From contig OZ025733.1 in assembly GCA_964019335.1 (NCBI GenBank), positions 251,001-315,000 of the forward strand: DNA of 64,000 nucleotides, given 5' to 3'. Below the pieces are notes generated by a model. It saw only the letters and a list, made by a program, of their open reading frames with translations. It ran no database searches and was not told where the DNA came from. Below, one piece after another: positions 20,394-29,352 of the stretch (position 1 is the first letter of the stretch; each line of letters begins with the position of its first letter). The DNA is from Diplonema japonicum (taxonomy: Eukaryota > Euglenozoa > Diplonemea > Diplonemida > Diplonemidae). Position numbers and translations under genes: made by a program.

Positions 20394-22592
20394 ATGAGCA
20401 TGCAAGCGCAAGACACCCCATCAGCTTATAAAAGCATCGATATGGGGGTGCTCAGCGACAGCGGTGAAGGAGAACCGACGTTCGAAGGGAAGACAGCGAA
20501 GAAGGCGTGCGTAGAGGGGAGGGTGGAGATACTGTGCGCCATCATAGTGAAGGCAAAGGACGTTGTGAACGCACGGGACGAGATGGGCGACTCTCTAATG
20601 CACCACGCAGCAGGCGCAGCCCAAGAAGAATGCATACAATTCCTCCTAGACCACGGCGCTCAAGTAAACGCCCGTAACGACAGAGACGAAACACCCCTCA
20701 TGCACGCAGCACGTAACGGACACACAGTCGCCTGCACATTACTCATCAACAACGGGTCCGACATTGCTCTGGCAGACCGTGACGGGAAGACTGCGCTCCT
20801 TCATTCATTGCGGTGGCCCATCACCTTACATTGTCTTCTCCGATCTGACGCGACAAAGCAGCACCTGGAGCCCTCTGTGCTCCACTTCGCCGCAGCAAAC
20901 GATTTCTACTTCTCGGTCCTGTACTGCTTGGAACAGTTAAACATAGACGTTAACACGCAAGACGAGAACGGTAACACCGCTCTGCACCACGCGTGCCTTC
21001 AAAACCACAAATCCGTCGCGGGCATGCTCGCCAGCAAAGGTTGCGACGCAGACATACGCAACAACGCTGGAGAGACGTGTCTGCAAGTGAAGAATCTGGA
21101 GAGCGGTGTGGCGAAGGCGGTACGGACCCGCAATGGGTCTATTGACGGAAGCAACGTGAAGGTTCTTCGAGGAACGGTGAATCGATGCGTGGCAACGGCA
21201 GCGTGTATTCTCCCGAACGGTTTCCTTATCGCAGCGTCGATGCTCCCGCCGGTGTTGGGGTTTGCAGCATTGGTGGCGAACCTTGCAATGGTCGCTGTCA
21301 TCACACAACGCGCTGCGCATAAACGAACACCCGACCCAGGCCTCGCAGGATGGTACGCGGGAGGCCTTGTATCCGGTTCCGGTGTCGTTGTGTACGGCTT
21401 GTTCCCGCACATTGATTACCCGATTCTCGAACCGTTCTGGATCGTCGTTACATTTCTCATGATGCTCAGTTATTTCCGTGCTTTTCTCGGCGATCCTGGA
21501 ATTGTGGAATCGACGGAGCAGCACCGTGCAGAGCTGTACGCCAGTGTGTCGCAGGCGGGTGCCATTGATAAGAATGTTTTCTGCCCGACTTCGTTTGTGA
21601 AGAAGCCCTACCGGTCTAAGTTCTGCTCGACCACCCTGCGTCCCGTCCACCGTTTCGACCATTATTGCGTGTGGACTTGCAATGCTATCGGAGGCGGGAA
21701 TGTTCGGTATTTCTTCGGGTTCGCGGTGTTGCAGTGTATCAGTCAGTTTTTGACTAGCTTCTTCACTTACCGGTACTTTACGTCGCATCATCTGTACCCC
21801 ACTGCGTGGCAGTGGACAACACCTTGTGTTTGGTTTGATTTTTTCTTCCACCCTGATTTAACCTTGCTGACGTTTTATCTTGTGTTCTACAACTTCGCCG
21901 TGATGCTGTTCATCGTGTCCGTGTTCGCCACGCAGTTCATTTACATCTCGCGAAACATCACCAGCAACGAGGTTTGGTTCACAGAACGCTACCCGTGGTG
22001 CTTGAAGCTTGGCACACGGTCCTACACATTATATGACAATGGGTTTCTGTCCAACTGGAAGGATTTCTTTTTTGGAAACCTGGTGGGGTACACAAGATCT
22101 TCCCCCAACATGAGCACGCACCTCTCCACAAAGGTGGCGCAGTGGAACTCTTGGAAGGCACGGAGAGCTCAGAAGTTTAACCAACAGGTTGCAGATATGC
22201 CTGCTGGGCATCCGTCTTTGCCTAAAGAGATCGCCTCATCATCTATGACTACTGATGTTTCTAGCGGTTTAATGATACCTACTGCGTTGCAACAGCATTT
22301 CCTTTCTATGCCCATCGAGGCGAGGAAGGAGCTTGCCCACGTGCAGAAGGAGCAGCTTACGTCGCTCGGGTTGTTGTCCGCTTCTGGTGAGCTGCACCCT
22401 CCCACTGCGGAGCAGGAACAGGCTATTGTTGCGTCGCTTCAGCAGCGCATGAAGCAGCACAAAAACCAGCAGCCTCCTGCGGATAGGAAGAGGTACACAT
22501 CACCCCCAGGCTCCCCTTCGGGAGCATCGCCAGCATACACACGCGACGTCCTTCGGGGTAGATCCCAGCAGGGCACCCTCGCTACGGAGTAA
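20394..22592 (+). CDS. Ankyrin-repeat DHHC-type palmitoyltransferase (Akr1/HIP14-like)
   Basis: 732 residues. About 30-230 has ankyrin repeats (DSLMHHAAGAAQEECIQFLL, TPLMHAARNGHTVACTLLIN, TALHHACLQNH). Four membrane spans lie at about 280-345 and 430-520. Between them is the Cys-rich domain, ending FDHYCVWTCNAIGGGN: Asp422-His423-Tyr424-Cys425. DHYC instead of DHHC is the form used by yeast Akr1, so this should be an active protein S-acyltransferase of Golgi or endosomal membranes. The upstream C-x2-C-type ligands are fewer than usual (FCPTSF, FCSTT). The long polar C-terminal tail (about 560-732) has no recognised domain. Confidence 0.9.
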   Translation: MSMQAQDTPSAYKSIDMGVLSDSGEGEPTFEGKTAKKACVEGRVEILCAIIVKAKDVVNARDEMGDSLMHHAAGAAQEECIQFLLDHGAQVNARNDRDETPLMHAARNGHTVACTLLINNGSDIALADRDGKTALLHSLRWPITLHCLLRSDATKQHLEPSVLHFAAANDFYFSVLYCLEQLNIDVNTQDENGNTALHHACLQNHKSVAGMLASKGCDADIRNNAGETCLQVKNLESGVAKAVRTRNGSIDGSNVKVLRGTVNRCVATAACILPNGFLIAASMLPPVLGFAALVANLAMVAVITQRAAHKRTPDPGLAGWYAGGLVSGSGVVVYGLFPHIDYPILEPFWIVVTFLMMLSYFRAFLGDPGIVESTEQHRAELYASVSQAGAIDKNVFCPTSFVKKPYRSKFCSTTLRPVHRFDHYCVWTCNAIGGGNVRYFFGFAVLQCISQFLTSFFTYRYFTSHHLYPTAWQWTTPCVWFDFFFHPDLTLLTFYLVFYNFAVMLFIVSVFATQFIYISRNITSNEVWFTERYPWCLKLGTRSYTLYDNGFLSNWKDFFFGNLVGYTRSSPNMSTHLSTKVAQWNSWKARRAQKFNQQVADMPAGHPSLPKEIASSSMTTDVSSGLMIPTALQQHFLSMPIEARKELAHVQKEQLTSLGLLSASGELHPPTAEQEQAIVASLQQRMKQHKNQQPPADRKRYTSPPGSPSGASPAYTRDVLRGRSQQGTLATE

Positions 22593-22616
22593 GTTGGTGA
22601 ATTGAGGAAAAATAGC

Positions 22617-22653
<37 letters not shown>

Positions 22654-22690
22654 GGATTTGGGAATATGTTGGACCGAGTAGGCGAAAAAA

Positions 22691-22937
22691 AAAAAGAGGA
22701 ACTGGCCGTTGTTTGTACGTGCCGGTCGCACTCCTCCGCATGCAATCCGCGAGGTGAGGGGCGCGAGTGCTTCCCGATGGGTACTCGAGGTCCGCGTATT
22801 GGACCAGATCATCCCAGTCTAGTGCCGTCATTTTTGTTTGTACGTGCCGGGTAGAACCTGGAGAAGTTTGTCAACCCGAAACACGTTGCCAACGTTCCCC
22901 TTTTGTTTAGACAAGTCAAAGACTGGTTCTTGCGTTA
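22691..22937 (+). repeat. Dispersed repeat (interrupted copy; inverted partner at 50372-50488)
   Basis: GAGGAACTGGCCGTTGTTTG..., then after an insertion GTAGAACCTGGAGAAGTTTG and CAACGTTCCCCTTTTGTTTA. The partner on the other strand is continuous, showing the uninterrupted form. Confidence 0.8.
22711..22850 (+). mobile_element. ~110-nt SINE-like insertion with 15-17-bp target duplication
   Basis: The 15-mer GTTTGTACGTGCCGG occurs at 22711-22725 and again at 22836-22850, flanking a 110-nt GC-rich insert (22726-22835) that ends in T5. The copy at 50372-50488 has the same flanks with a single 15-mer and no insert, i.e. an empty site. Long direct duplications are typical of LINE-mobilised SINEs. 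No clear A or B box was seen. Confidence 0.6.
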
Positions 22938-23160
22938 AAAAAAAAGAGGTTGATAAGTCATTCCTTGGCAGTAGTTGGAGTGGTTTTTTTTTTCTTCTTT
23001 TTCTTTTTACCATAATTTTTCTGGTCCAGAATAAAACCGGTAAATATTTCGGCCCAACATATCCCCAAAGTCCAATTATATCAGATCGCTAAAATAGAAA
23101 GAAAAAGAAAAATGTGGAAGGGGAAGGGGAGGGGGGGCACTTTTCTCTTATTTCTCTCTT

Positions 23161-23219
<59 letters not shown>

Positions 23220-23690
23220 ATAAACAGAACTGTTATCAAAAAGAAAAAAAAAAGGAATGTTGGGGCAGCGTTAATGCGTTTACAAAATAATCTCCTTATT
23301 AGGTTTGGAAAAAAAAAAAAAAGAAAACAAAACCGTTTGTAAATCCGTTTTTTGCGCACAAAAACAAAAACAACAACAACAACAAAAAAGAATAATTTCG
23401 CCTATTATTATTTTTTTTTCTCTTTTTTTATTCGCTCTTCTTCTTTTTTTTTTTTTGAGGCGATCCTGTCACATACTGCAGGTTCCCTCAAAGACATCTT
23501 TTTTCCCTCCTCTTTCTCCTTCCTCCTTTATGGCAACATGAAATTATCGTTTTGAGGAGGCATGAGTGTATGATGGCAGCCCCCCCCCTTTTTTTTCTCT
23601 TTGCTCCATTTTTTTTATTTTTTTTTTTTCCCGTTGAGTACTTTTTTTTCCCCCCGATGTCCATAAAATCGTAGTTTTTTTTTCTTCTTT
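22938..23690. other. Intergenic, homopolymer-rich, with a 54-base T run
   Basis: Includes a T run at about 23162-23215, (CAA)n at about 23365-23385 and other A/T runs. No gene supported. A short dispersed repeat lies at 23457-23505. CCGACTCAG ending at 23703 is the likely acceptor for the importin gene. Confidence 0.6.
23457..23505 (+). repeat. Dispersed ~45-nt motif, copy 1 of 3
   Basis: GAGGCGATCCTGTCACATAC, then TGCAGGTTCCCTCAAAGACATC and T-rich DNA. Related copies lie at 51580-51622 and 62079-62122. Confidence 0.6.
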
Positions 23691-23747
23691 TTTTCCGACT
23701 CAGCTTCGGAGGAAAAAAAAAAAAAAAAAAAGAGGGGGGGGGGAAAA

Positions 23748-26700
23748 ATGGAGCCACTACTCGCACAGCTGATGAGCCCAGATGGGGTGTCCCGTCGTAA
23801 CGCCGAAGCAATTTTCATGGAAGGGGCGAAAAAAAGACCAGACGAAGTCGCTAAAGGGCTAGTTGCAGCTGGGAGCGGTGAGCATGCCCAACTAGCCATG
23901 CTCCTGCTCAGAAGATGTGTGAATGTCGAAGTTTGGGAAGGATTAGGGAACGTAAAAGACACCTTACTTGAAATGCTGACACACGAGTCTCTACCGAGGC
24001 TCGTGAGGGTCCAACTGGAGCTAGTAGTAGGCAACATTGCATGCCACCTCCTCCCCATGGGAGGGTGGAACGACTTTCTTCAAAAGCTCCTCTCTGCAGC
24101 CGATAACGAAGGCAGGCCCGCTGTCCGTGCCTCTGCGTTGGAAATCTTCACAGAAATTCTTATGGACTCTTGCACAGAAGACGTTGTGGCACCGATCATC
24201 CAGCATGTTTATTCCACCTTCGCAGCGAATATCTCCCACCCTTCCGCTGCCGTGAGAGAGACAGCAGCAACAGGAGTCTTATCCATTGCAGAGTTATCAG
24301 ATAGTGAGTTTTGGAAAGGGAAATTCGACACAATTCTTCCAGAGGTTATGACGTGCCTCTCGAATTTTCTGCAGTGTCCCGCTGAGGCAGACCGGTCCTG
24401 CGGTATCCTTGACGCTCTTACGGAGCTAGGCGAGGCGCGGCCTTTTCTCTTCAAAACGTACTGCAAAGACGTTTTAACTGCTGTTCTGCAAATAGTCCGC
24501 AACGACAGTCTTGAGGAACGTGTTCGTGTTGTTGCCATCGAGCTCCTCACGGTGGTGTGCGAAGGCGTTCCGAAGAAAGCAAAGAAACTCCCACAGATCA
24601 GCGAAGCCGTTGACCTTCTCATGCAGGTTATACAACATGAGGTCGAAGACCCTTCTGAATGGGACCCCAACGATGAAGAAGAGCAGGAAACGGAGCTTCT
24701 CGTCACCGCGAAGAACAGCACGGCCAGGCTGGCGTCGTGTGTCGGCGGAAAGAAATTCTATGATGCTATAAAAAAACGATTTGTGCTAACTGGCGCCTGG
24801 AGAGCAGTCTACGCAGGAGTCGTGGCATTGTCACAAACCGCGGAAGGTTGCGTTACAGCCATGTCGAAGGATCTGCAGGCAATGACAGAGGGCGTTGCCT
24901 CCTTGCTCACAAACGAGAACCCATGTCTTCGAATTACCGCGCTGGAGTGCCTCACGCAGTGGGCGAGCGACTTCCCCACCTTCATCGATGTGACACACAC
25001 CACGTTAATCCCCATCTTCGCGACGCTTACGCGTGACCAGCATCCTCGTATCAGAGGCTACGCGGCACACTGCATATCAGTCTTCTACTCGGGATCCCCG
25101 CAGGGTACTGTGGACCCCATTGTGGCGCCCGTTTTCGCCTCGCTCTTCATCGTGTTGAAGAACCCCGCCGAGATAAACTTTGTAAAAACAAGGGTTCTTG
25201 CAACGGTGGCTGAGATTTTAGAACTCGCGGGGGAACAAGCGGCAAGAGACGCCTACCCTGCGGTGATGGCGGAGCTCAGCGCGATTTTAAGCAACGAAAA
25301 GGACCCGAAAACCTTAGCAACGTGTGTGGAATGCGTCGGGCAATGTGCAGGGCGGGCGGGGGACCTCTTCATTAAAGACTCCGCGCCTGTCATGACGTGC
25401 CTAAAAAACATATTTGAAACGGTCGTGAACGCGGAGTCGGACCCGAGGAAAACGGCGGTGTTGGAAGCATGGGCAGACATCGCCTCGGGGCTCAAGGAAC
25501 AGTTCGTGCCGTACTTTGCAGAGGTCTTCCCGTTCCTCGCAAAGATGGCTTCTCAAGCCGACGATTCCCCGGCAGCTAGCGCGTCGATCCTGACAAACCT
25601 GAAAGACGAATCCTTGTACCGCACCGCAGTGCTCAACGACAAGCATGAAGCCTTGAACCTCTTAAACAGATACGTCGAGTCGATGCCGAACTGCCTTTCA
25701 CCACAAGTCACGTCTGAAATCGCGAGCATTGCCGATGCTGCGGTAGCGTACCCTCACAGGCACGACATTCGGCTGGCCGGAGCTGCTCTGATGTCGCAGG
25801 TCATCGCGTGCTCTAAGGTCGATAAAGCAGGATGCCTCGCGGCCTTTGGAGAACGGTTGGCAGAAATCGTCTTAGTGAGGGAAAAAAACGGCGACCCGGA
25901 ACGGATCGTACAGCTGTTGGTAGCGTTCAAGAACGCCCTGTTGAAAGGAAAGGGCTCCATGAGTGAGCAATGCGGGGCAGGAGTTGTTAAAATGCTGTTG
26001 GAATGCTTGGTGCAGTCCTCCGACAGAGAGCTTGAAGCGTTCGAAGACAGCGGTGACGACGATAATGAAGAAGATGATGAAACAACTGACGAATCAACCC
26101 CCGAGAAAACCGATCCTGAAGACGCTCTCAGACGACGTGCGTCAGGTGTTATCGAAGCTGTTCTGGTAACTCAAGGCCATCTCACCCATGCCCCTGTTTT
26201 GCTTGCAGAAGGATTCTGCGGTTTTATCGAAGAGGACACCTTCCTTCTTAAAGAGCTCTCAATCGCTGGTATCCAATCCCTACTCACCAAACGGATCACG
26301 TCCGTGGCACCGATCGTGTCACCGATTCTGCTGAAAAACACGAATGATGATGATTCAGATGTGCAAGTAGGTTGTTTTGAGGGTCTCGCTATGGTGTGCT
26401 CAATGGTGTCACCTGATACATTTGTTCCCAGTGTGTTGCCTGTTGTTATGAACAAGATTGCAGCTTCGGATTCTGATGAGGTAAAGGGTGCTGCGATGCT
26501 TTTGTTCTTTGAGATGTGTAAGATACCTGGAGCCGATCTCTCTTCGGGGCTTCCGATTCTCCTCGCGGGGCTGCCCTTGCAGACGGAGGTGGAGGCCGTG
26601 CACGAGGCGCACACGATGTTTCTCAAAGCAACCCAAGCCAGGGCATCCTTTGTCTTCGGCCCTCGCCGAGAGCACGAAACCCCAGTCCGCCGCATTGTGG

Positions 26701-26795
26701 TGGAGTTGGCAAAACCTGAAAATTCGTCGTTTGTCGACGAGGAGGGGTCGCAGATAGCGGCACTGCTTGCAAACCCAGCGTTTTGGAGAGGGTAA
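23748..26795 (+). CDS. IPO5: Importin-5 / karyopherin beta-3 family nuclear transport receptor
   Basis: 1015 residues, built throughout of HEAT repeats with the importin-5 signature order: N-terminal LAQLMSPDGVSRRNAEAIF, the middle VTAKNSTARLASCVGGKKFY and NPCLRITALECLTQWASDFP, and a C-terminal acidic insert (DSGDDDNEEDDETTDE) before the last HEAT repeats. Family members carry ribosomal proteins, histones and other cargo through nuclear pores under RanGTP control. Its length is slightly below the usual ~1100. The start at 23748 follows an acceptor-like CTCAG at 23703 and an A/G-run leader. No intron. Confidence 0.9.
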   Translation: MEPLLAQLMSPDGVSRRNAEAIFMEGAKKRPDEVAKGLVAAGSGEHAQLAMLLLRRCVNVEVWEGLGNVKDTLLEMLTHESLPRLVRVQLELVVGNIACHLLPMGGWNDFLQKLLSAADNEGRPAVRASALEIFTEILMDSCTEDVVAPIIQHVYSTFAANISHPSAAVRETAATGVLSIAELSDSEFWKGKFDTILPEVMTCLSNFLQCPAEADRSCGILDALTELGEARPFLFKTYCKDVLTAVLQIVRNDSLEERVRVVAIELLTVVCEGVPKKAKKLPQISEAVDLLMQVIQHEVEDPSEWDPNDEEEQETELLVTAKNSTARLASCVGGKKFYDAIKKRFVLTGAWRAVYAGVVALSQTAEGCVTAMSKDLQAMTEGVASLLTNENPCLRITALECLTQWASDFPTFIDVTHTTLIPIFATLTRDQHPRIRGYAAHCISVFYSGSPQGTVDPIVAPVFASLFIVLKNPAEINFVKTRVLATVAEILELAGEQAARDAYPAVMAELSAILSNEKDPKTLATCVECVGQCAGRAGDLFIKDSAPVMTCLKNIFETVVNAESDPRKTAVLEAWADIASGLKEQFVPYFAEVFPFLAKMASQADDSPAASASILTNLKDESLYRTAVLNDKHEALNLLNRYVESMPNCLSPQVTSEIASIADAAVAYPHRHDIRLAGAALMSQVIACSKVDKAGCLAAFGERLAEIVLVREKNGDPERIVQLLVAFKNALLKGKGSMSEQCGAGVVKMLLECLVQSSDRELEAFEDSGDDDNEEDDETTDESTPEKTDPEDALRRRASGVIEAVLVTQGHLTHAPVLLAEGFCGFIEEDTFLLKELSIAGIQSLLTKRITSVAPIVSPILLKNTNDDDSDVQVGCFEGLAMVCSMVSPDTFVPSVLPVVMNKIAASDSDEVKGAAMLLFFEMCKIPGADLSSGLPILLAGLPLQTEVEAVHEAHTMFLKATQARASFVFGPRREHETPVRRIVVELAKPENSSFVDEEGSQIAALLANPAFWRG

Positions 26796-26919
26796 GAAAA
26801 ACGTTTTTTTTTATGTATTTTCTGTGTTTTTTTTTTCTTCTTTTTTTTTTAGAAATGAAAATCCTCCATCCCCCTTTGTTTGTCGATATATATATATTTT
26901 TGTTCTCTTTCACCCCCCC

Positions 26920-26954
26920 CCCCCCCTGAACATTGCAAAATTTTCATATTACAG
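26920..26954 (+). promoter_or_regulatory. Probable splice acceptor before the endonuclease gene
   Basis: C-run and T-rich DNA ending TTTTCATATTACAG at 26954, only 7 bases before the ATG at 26962. It sets the start against the open frame that begins at 26767. Confidence 0.55.
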
Positions 26955-26961
26955 TGCTGCA

Positions 26962-28368
26962 ATGCCTTCACAAAAAAAGATGGCCCACCTCATATCGTGG
27001 AACGTGGCAGGGTGGGAAACCGCTGTAAAAACGTTGCAGGCGGAGTGCGGTGGAGTGGAAGCGTGGCTTAAGCAACACCAAGCGGACATCCTATGCATCC
27101 AGGAAACAAAAACCGTGAGGGGTACCCTGGAAGGCCCAGCATTGAGGACCGCTACTAAAATAGAAGGGTGGGAGAGCTTCTGGGCCACGAACGAGGGAAA
27201 AGCCGCGCAGAGAAAAGGCCTGAACGGCGTGGCAACGTACGCGAAGAAGGGTCTGGTTCAGGGATGCGATACAAAACCGCTTGGGGTACCGGACCTCGAC
27301 GAAGAAGGAAGGTGCATCGCGACATTTCACGGAGATATAGTCATATACAACGTGTACGTACCAAACGACATGGGACAAGGCAGGCTGGCTTTTAAAATCA
27401 GATTTCTCGACGCGTTGAAAGAAGCAATGACAACACAACGAGCAAGGGGTTTACAAGTTATCTTATGTGGCGATTTCAACATCTCCCCAAACCCAGAGGA
27501 CCTCCACTGGACCCGCCGTGTGCTTCCACTGTCGACTATCGAATCCCACACAAAACTGAAACACACATGGCATCTTATACACGAATCGTGTAAATCAGCT
27601 ACATTATCAGACAACCGGACTGTTTTGCGCAATGTTGTAACCGGACGCCCTGTCACATTAACGAACAACCCGGGTACATCGGGCGGCGCACACCCTGATT
27701 ACACCGTCAGAAATCTTATGGAATATTACAGCAAGCTCACGGAGACAGATGTTTCGCGAGATGAATGGCGGAGATTATCCGACGCGTTCGGGACACAACG
27801 CCACGCACCGGAACTGATTGCTTGGTTCGCATCGTTGGTCACAGATGGTTTCACGGACACCTTCAAAGCCGGCAACGTTGGGTTTAAACAGCGATTCACA
27901 TGTTGGGACCAGTCGAAGAACAAGCGTTATGAGAATCTTGGCTCCCGTATCGATTTCATCATGGTGTCACGTGGTGTGCTGTGGCGGCATTTATATGCGC
28001 CCTCTCACCCGGAGGACGAGTCGGAGTCGCAGGCGCTTGTTGATGCCACCGCAAAGCATTTATTCAAACCCGCCCCTCCCACTGGAGGTGGTATCCCACC
28101 AGCACCGTCCTCCGCATTCGCCCACCAGTACGAACGTCTCCCTACTGTAACAGGTATTATCTACACCCCGCCGCATCTCAGTGATCATGTGGCCGTGTCT
28201 GTTTGTGTGGAGGTCGATTGCGGGTTGAACCTGAATGTTGACAAAAAAACTCGGGAGGGCCAGCCGCAAAACGCACAGCGCAGCATCCTCTCGATGTTTG
28301 GAAAAAGAAAAGCCTCGGACACGGGGAACAAACCCTCTAAGATACGGGAAACGATAGATCTCAGCTAG
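26962..28368 (+). CDS. AP endonuclease 2-like exonuclease III family DNA repair enzyme
   Basis: 468 residues. All exonuclease III / AP endonuclease motifs are visible in order: LISWNVAGW, DILCIQETK (Mg-binding Glu), YNVYVPND, LCGDFNISPNPED, GSRIDFIMVS and LSDHVAVSV (catalytic His). Insertions after GDFN and before SDH, and a C-terminal tail with QRSILSMFG resembling a PCNA-binding PIP box, point to the APE2 branch rather than APE1. The GRF zinc finger of animal APE2 is absent. It should cut DNA 5' of abasic sites and trim 3' ends in the nucleus. Confidence 0.85.
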   Translation: MPSQKKMAHLISWNVAGWETAVKTLQAECGGVEAWLKQHQADILCIQETKTVRGTLEGPALRTATKIEGWESFWATNEGKAAQRKGLNGVATYAKKGLVQGCDTKPLGVPDLDEEGRCIATFHGDIVIYNVYVPNDMGQGRLAFKIRFLDALKEAMTTQRARGLQVILCGDFNISPNPEDLHWTRRVLPLSTIESHTKLKHTWHLIHESCKSATLSDNRTVLRNVVTGRPVTLTNNPGTSGGAHPDYTVRNLMEYYSKLTETDVSRDEWRRLSDAFGTQRHAPELIAWFASLVTDGFTDTFKAGNVGFKQRFTCWDQSKNKRYENLGSRIDFIMVSRGVLWRHLYAPSHPEDESESQALVDATAKHLFKPAPPTGGGIPPAPSSAFAHQYERLPTVTGIIYTPPHLSDHVAVSVCVEVDCGLNLNVDKKTREGQPQNAQRSILSMFGKRKASDTGNKPSKIRETIDLS

Positions 28369-28439
28369 ATATTTCCCCCCCCCCCCTTTATTTTTCTTCT
28401 TCTTTTTTTAAATATTTCTTTCTAAAACCCTGACTGACG

Positions 28440-28450
28440 CCGCCCCGTAG
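28440..28450 (+). promoter_or_regulatory. Probable splice acceptor abutting the F-box gene start
   Basis: T-rich DNA, then CGCCGCCCCGTAG, whose AG (28449-28450) is immediately followed by the ATG at 28451. If used for trans-splicing, the whole 5'UTR would be the added leader. Confidence 0.45.
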
Positions 28451-29227
28451 ATGGACATCCCTGCCGATGTTCTGAAGAGGGTCATAGAGTACGCATGCTT
28501 TCCAGACGTGGTGCGTGGACGCGGGGTTTGCAAAACGTGGAAGAAGTACTGCAAGGCAAGGATAGACAAGGTTGGTCAAGAGATCCACTGCGGGATCGAC
28601 AAGACAATTCTGGAGCAAGCAAGGCCTCTAGTGAACTGGGGCGTGGTCCCGCGTGCCTTTACACACAGGGGAAGTGCAGCATTCTACGACGTAGCAGTTT
28701 CGGGGTGTCAGATGTCCGGGTGTTCCTCTCTGTTCCGTGCATTGGTACCAAGTGATGACGGGACATGCTCCCGCACCCTTCACCTTCCCCGCTATGCAAT
28801 CACCTTGAATGACACCATCATCGCGGAGCTCTACTACCGCACCTCGGTCTTGGTCATTCTCGTCTACGACACTTCTCAACCCTTCTCTTCTTTTCTTGCG
28901 TGGCTCTCCGGACATCTCCACAAGATCCCTAGTTCTTGCATACTGGTAGGTACGAAATGTGACCTGCCGCCTGACCCTTCGACTGCTGTTCTCGCCGACG
29001 GTTTGTCTCATTTGCTGTGTGTGCCTCATGTGAGGACGTCGTGCTACAGCGGCAAAGGAGTGGGCAGGGTTGAAGCTTGTGGAGGAACAATGCGAGAGGG
29101 TGGCGAACTGGAAGAAGGGGACACCGACAGGGTGTTGTGCTCAATAGCTACAAAAAGAAGAAGGGGGAAAGAAAAAAAAAAGAAAGAAAGGAAACTTTTG
29201 CTATTGTGGACAAGACGATTGACCTGA
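28451..29227 (+). CDS. F-box protein fused to a Rab-like pseudo-GTPase domain
   Basis: 258 residues as read. The first 40 residues (IPADVLKRVIEYACFPDVVR, GVCKTWKKYCKAR) are an F-box, which docks on SKP1 in SCF ubiquitin ligases. From about 75 a small-GTPase fold is recognisable: strand and P-loop VAVSGCQMSGCSSLFRAL, where the essential Lys is Cys; a shortened switch II with no DTAGQE; LVILVYDTSQPF; G4 VGTKCDL; G5-like TSCYSGKG. Nucleotide binding is therefore doubtful. After Gly201 the frame reads into purine-rich intergenic DNA. A +1 frame from 29055 instead gives a helix (LKLVEEQCERV) and ends GCCAQ-stop at 29147, like a Rab prenylation tail, so the true end is probably 29147 with a one-base discrepancy near 29054. 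Confidence 0.7.
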   Translation: MDIPADVLKRVIEYACFPDVVRGRGVCKTWKKYCKARIDKVGQEIHCGIDKTILEQARPLVNWGVVPRAFTHRGSAAFYDVAVSGCQMSGCSSLFRALVPSDDGTCSRTLHLPRYAITLNDTIIAELYYRTSVLVILVYDTSQPFSSFLAWLSGHLHKIPSSCILVGTKCDLPPDPSTAVLADGLSHLLCVPHVRTSCYSGKGVGRVEACGGTMREGGELEEGDTDRVLCSIATKRRRGKEKKKKERKLLLLWTRRLT

Positions 29228-29352
29228 CCAAAATGCAAAAAAAGAAAAAAACGGCTCGGGGCTGGCTAAATAAAAAGGAATTCAATCAACCGCTTAAAAA
29301 ACAGATACACATTGGGAGAGGTTCAAAAAAAAAAAAAAAAAAGAGGAAAAAA

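Noticed and set aside
24209-24721. Minus-strand open frames opposite the importin gene
   Set aside because: Ser/Arg/Thr-rich shadows of a well-supported + strand gene. The same holds for minus frames over the kinase, palmitoyltransferase and zinc-finger genes.
29077-29352. N-terminal extension of the secreted Cys-rich protein
   Set aside because: It overlaps the end of the F-box gene and would bury a clear signal peptide inside the protein.
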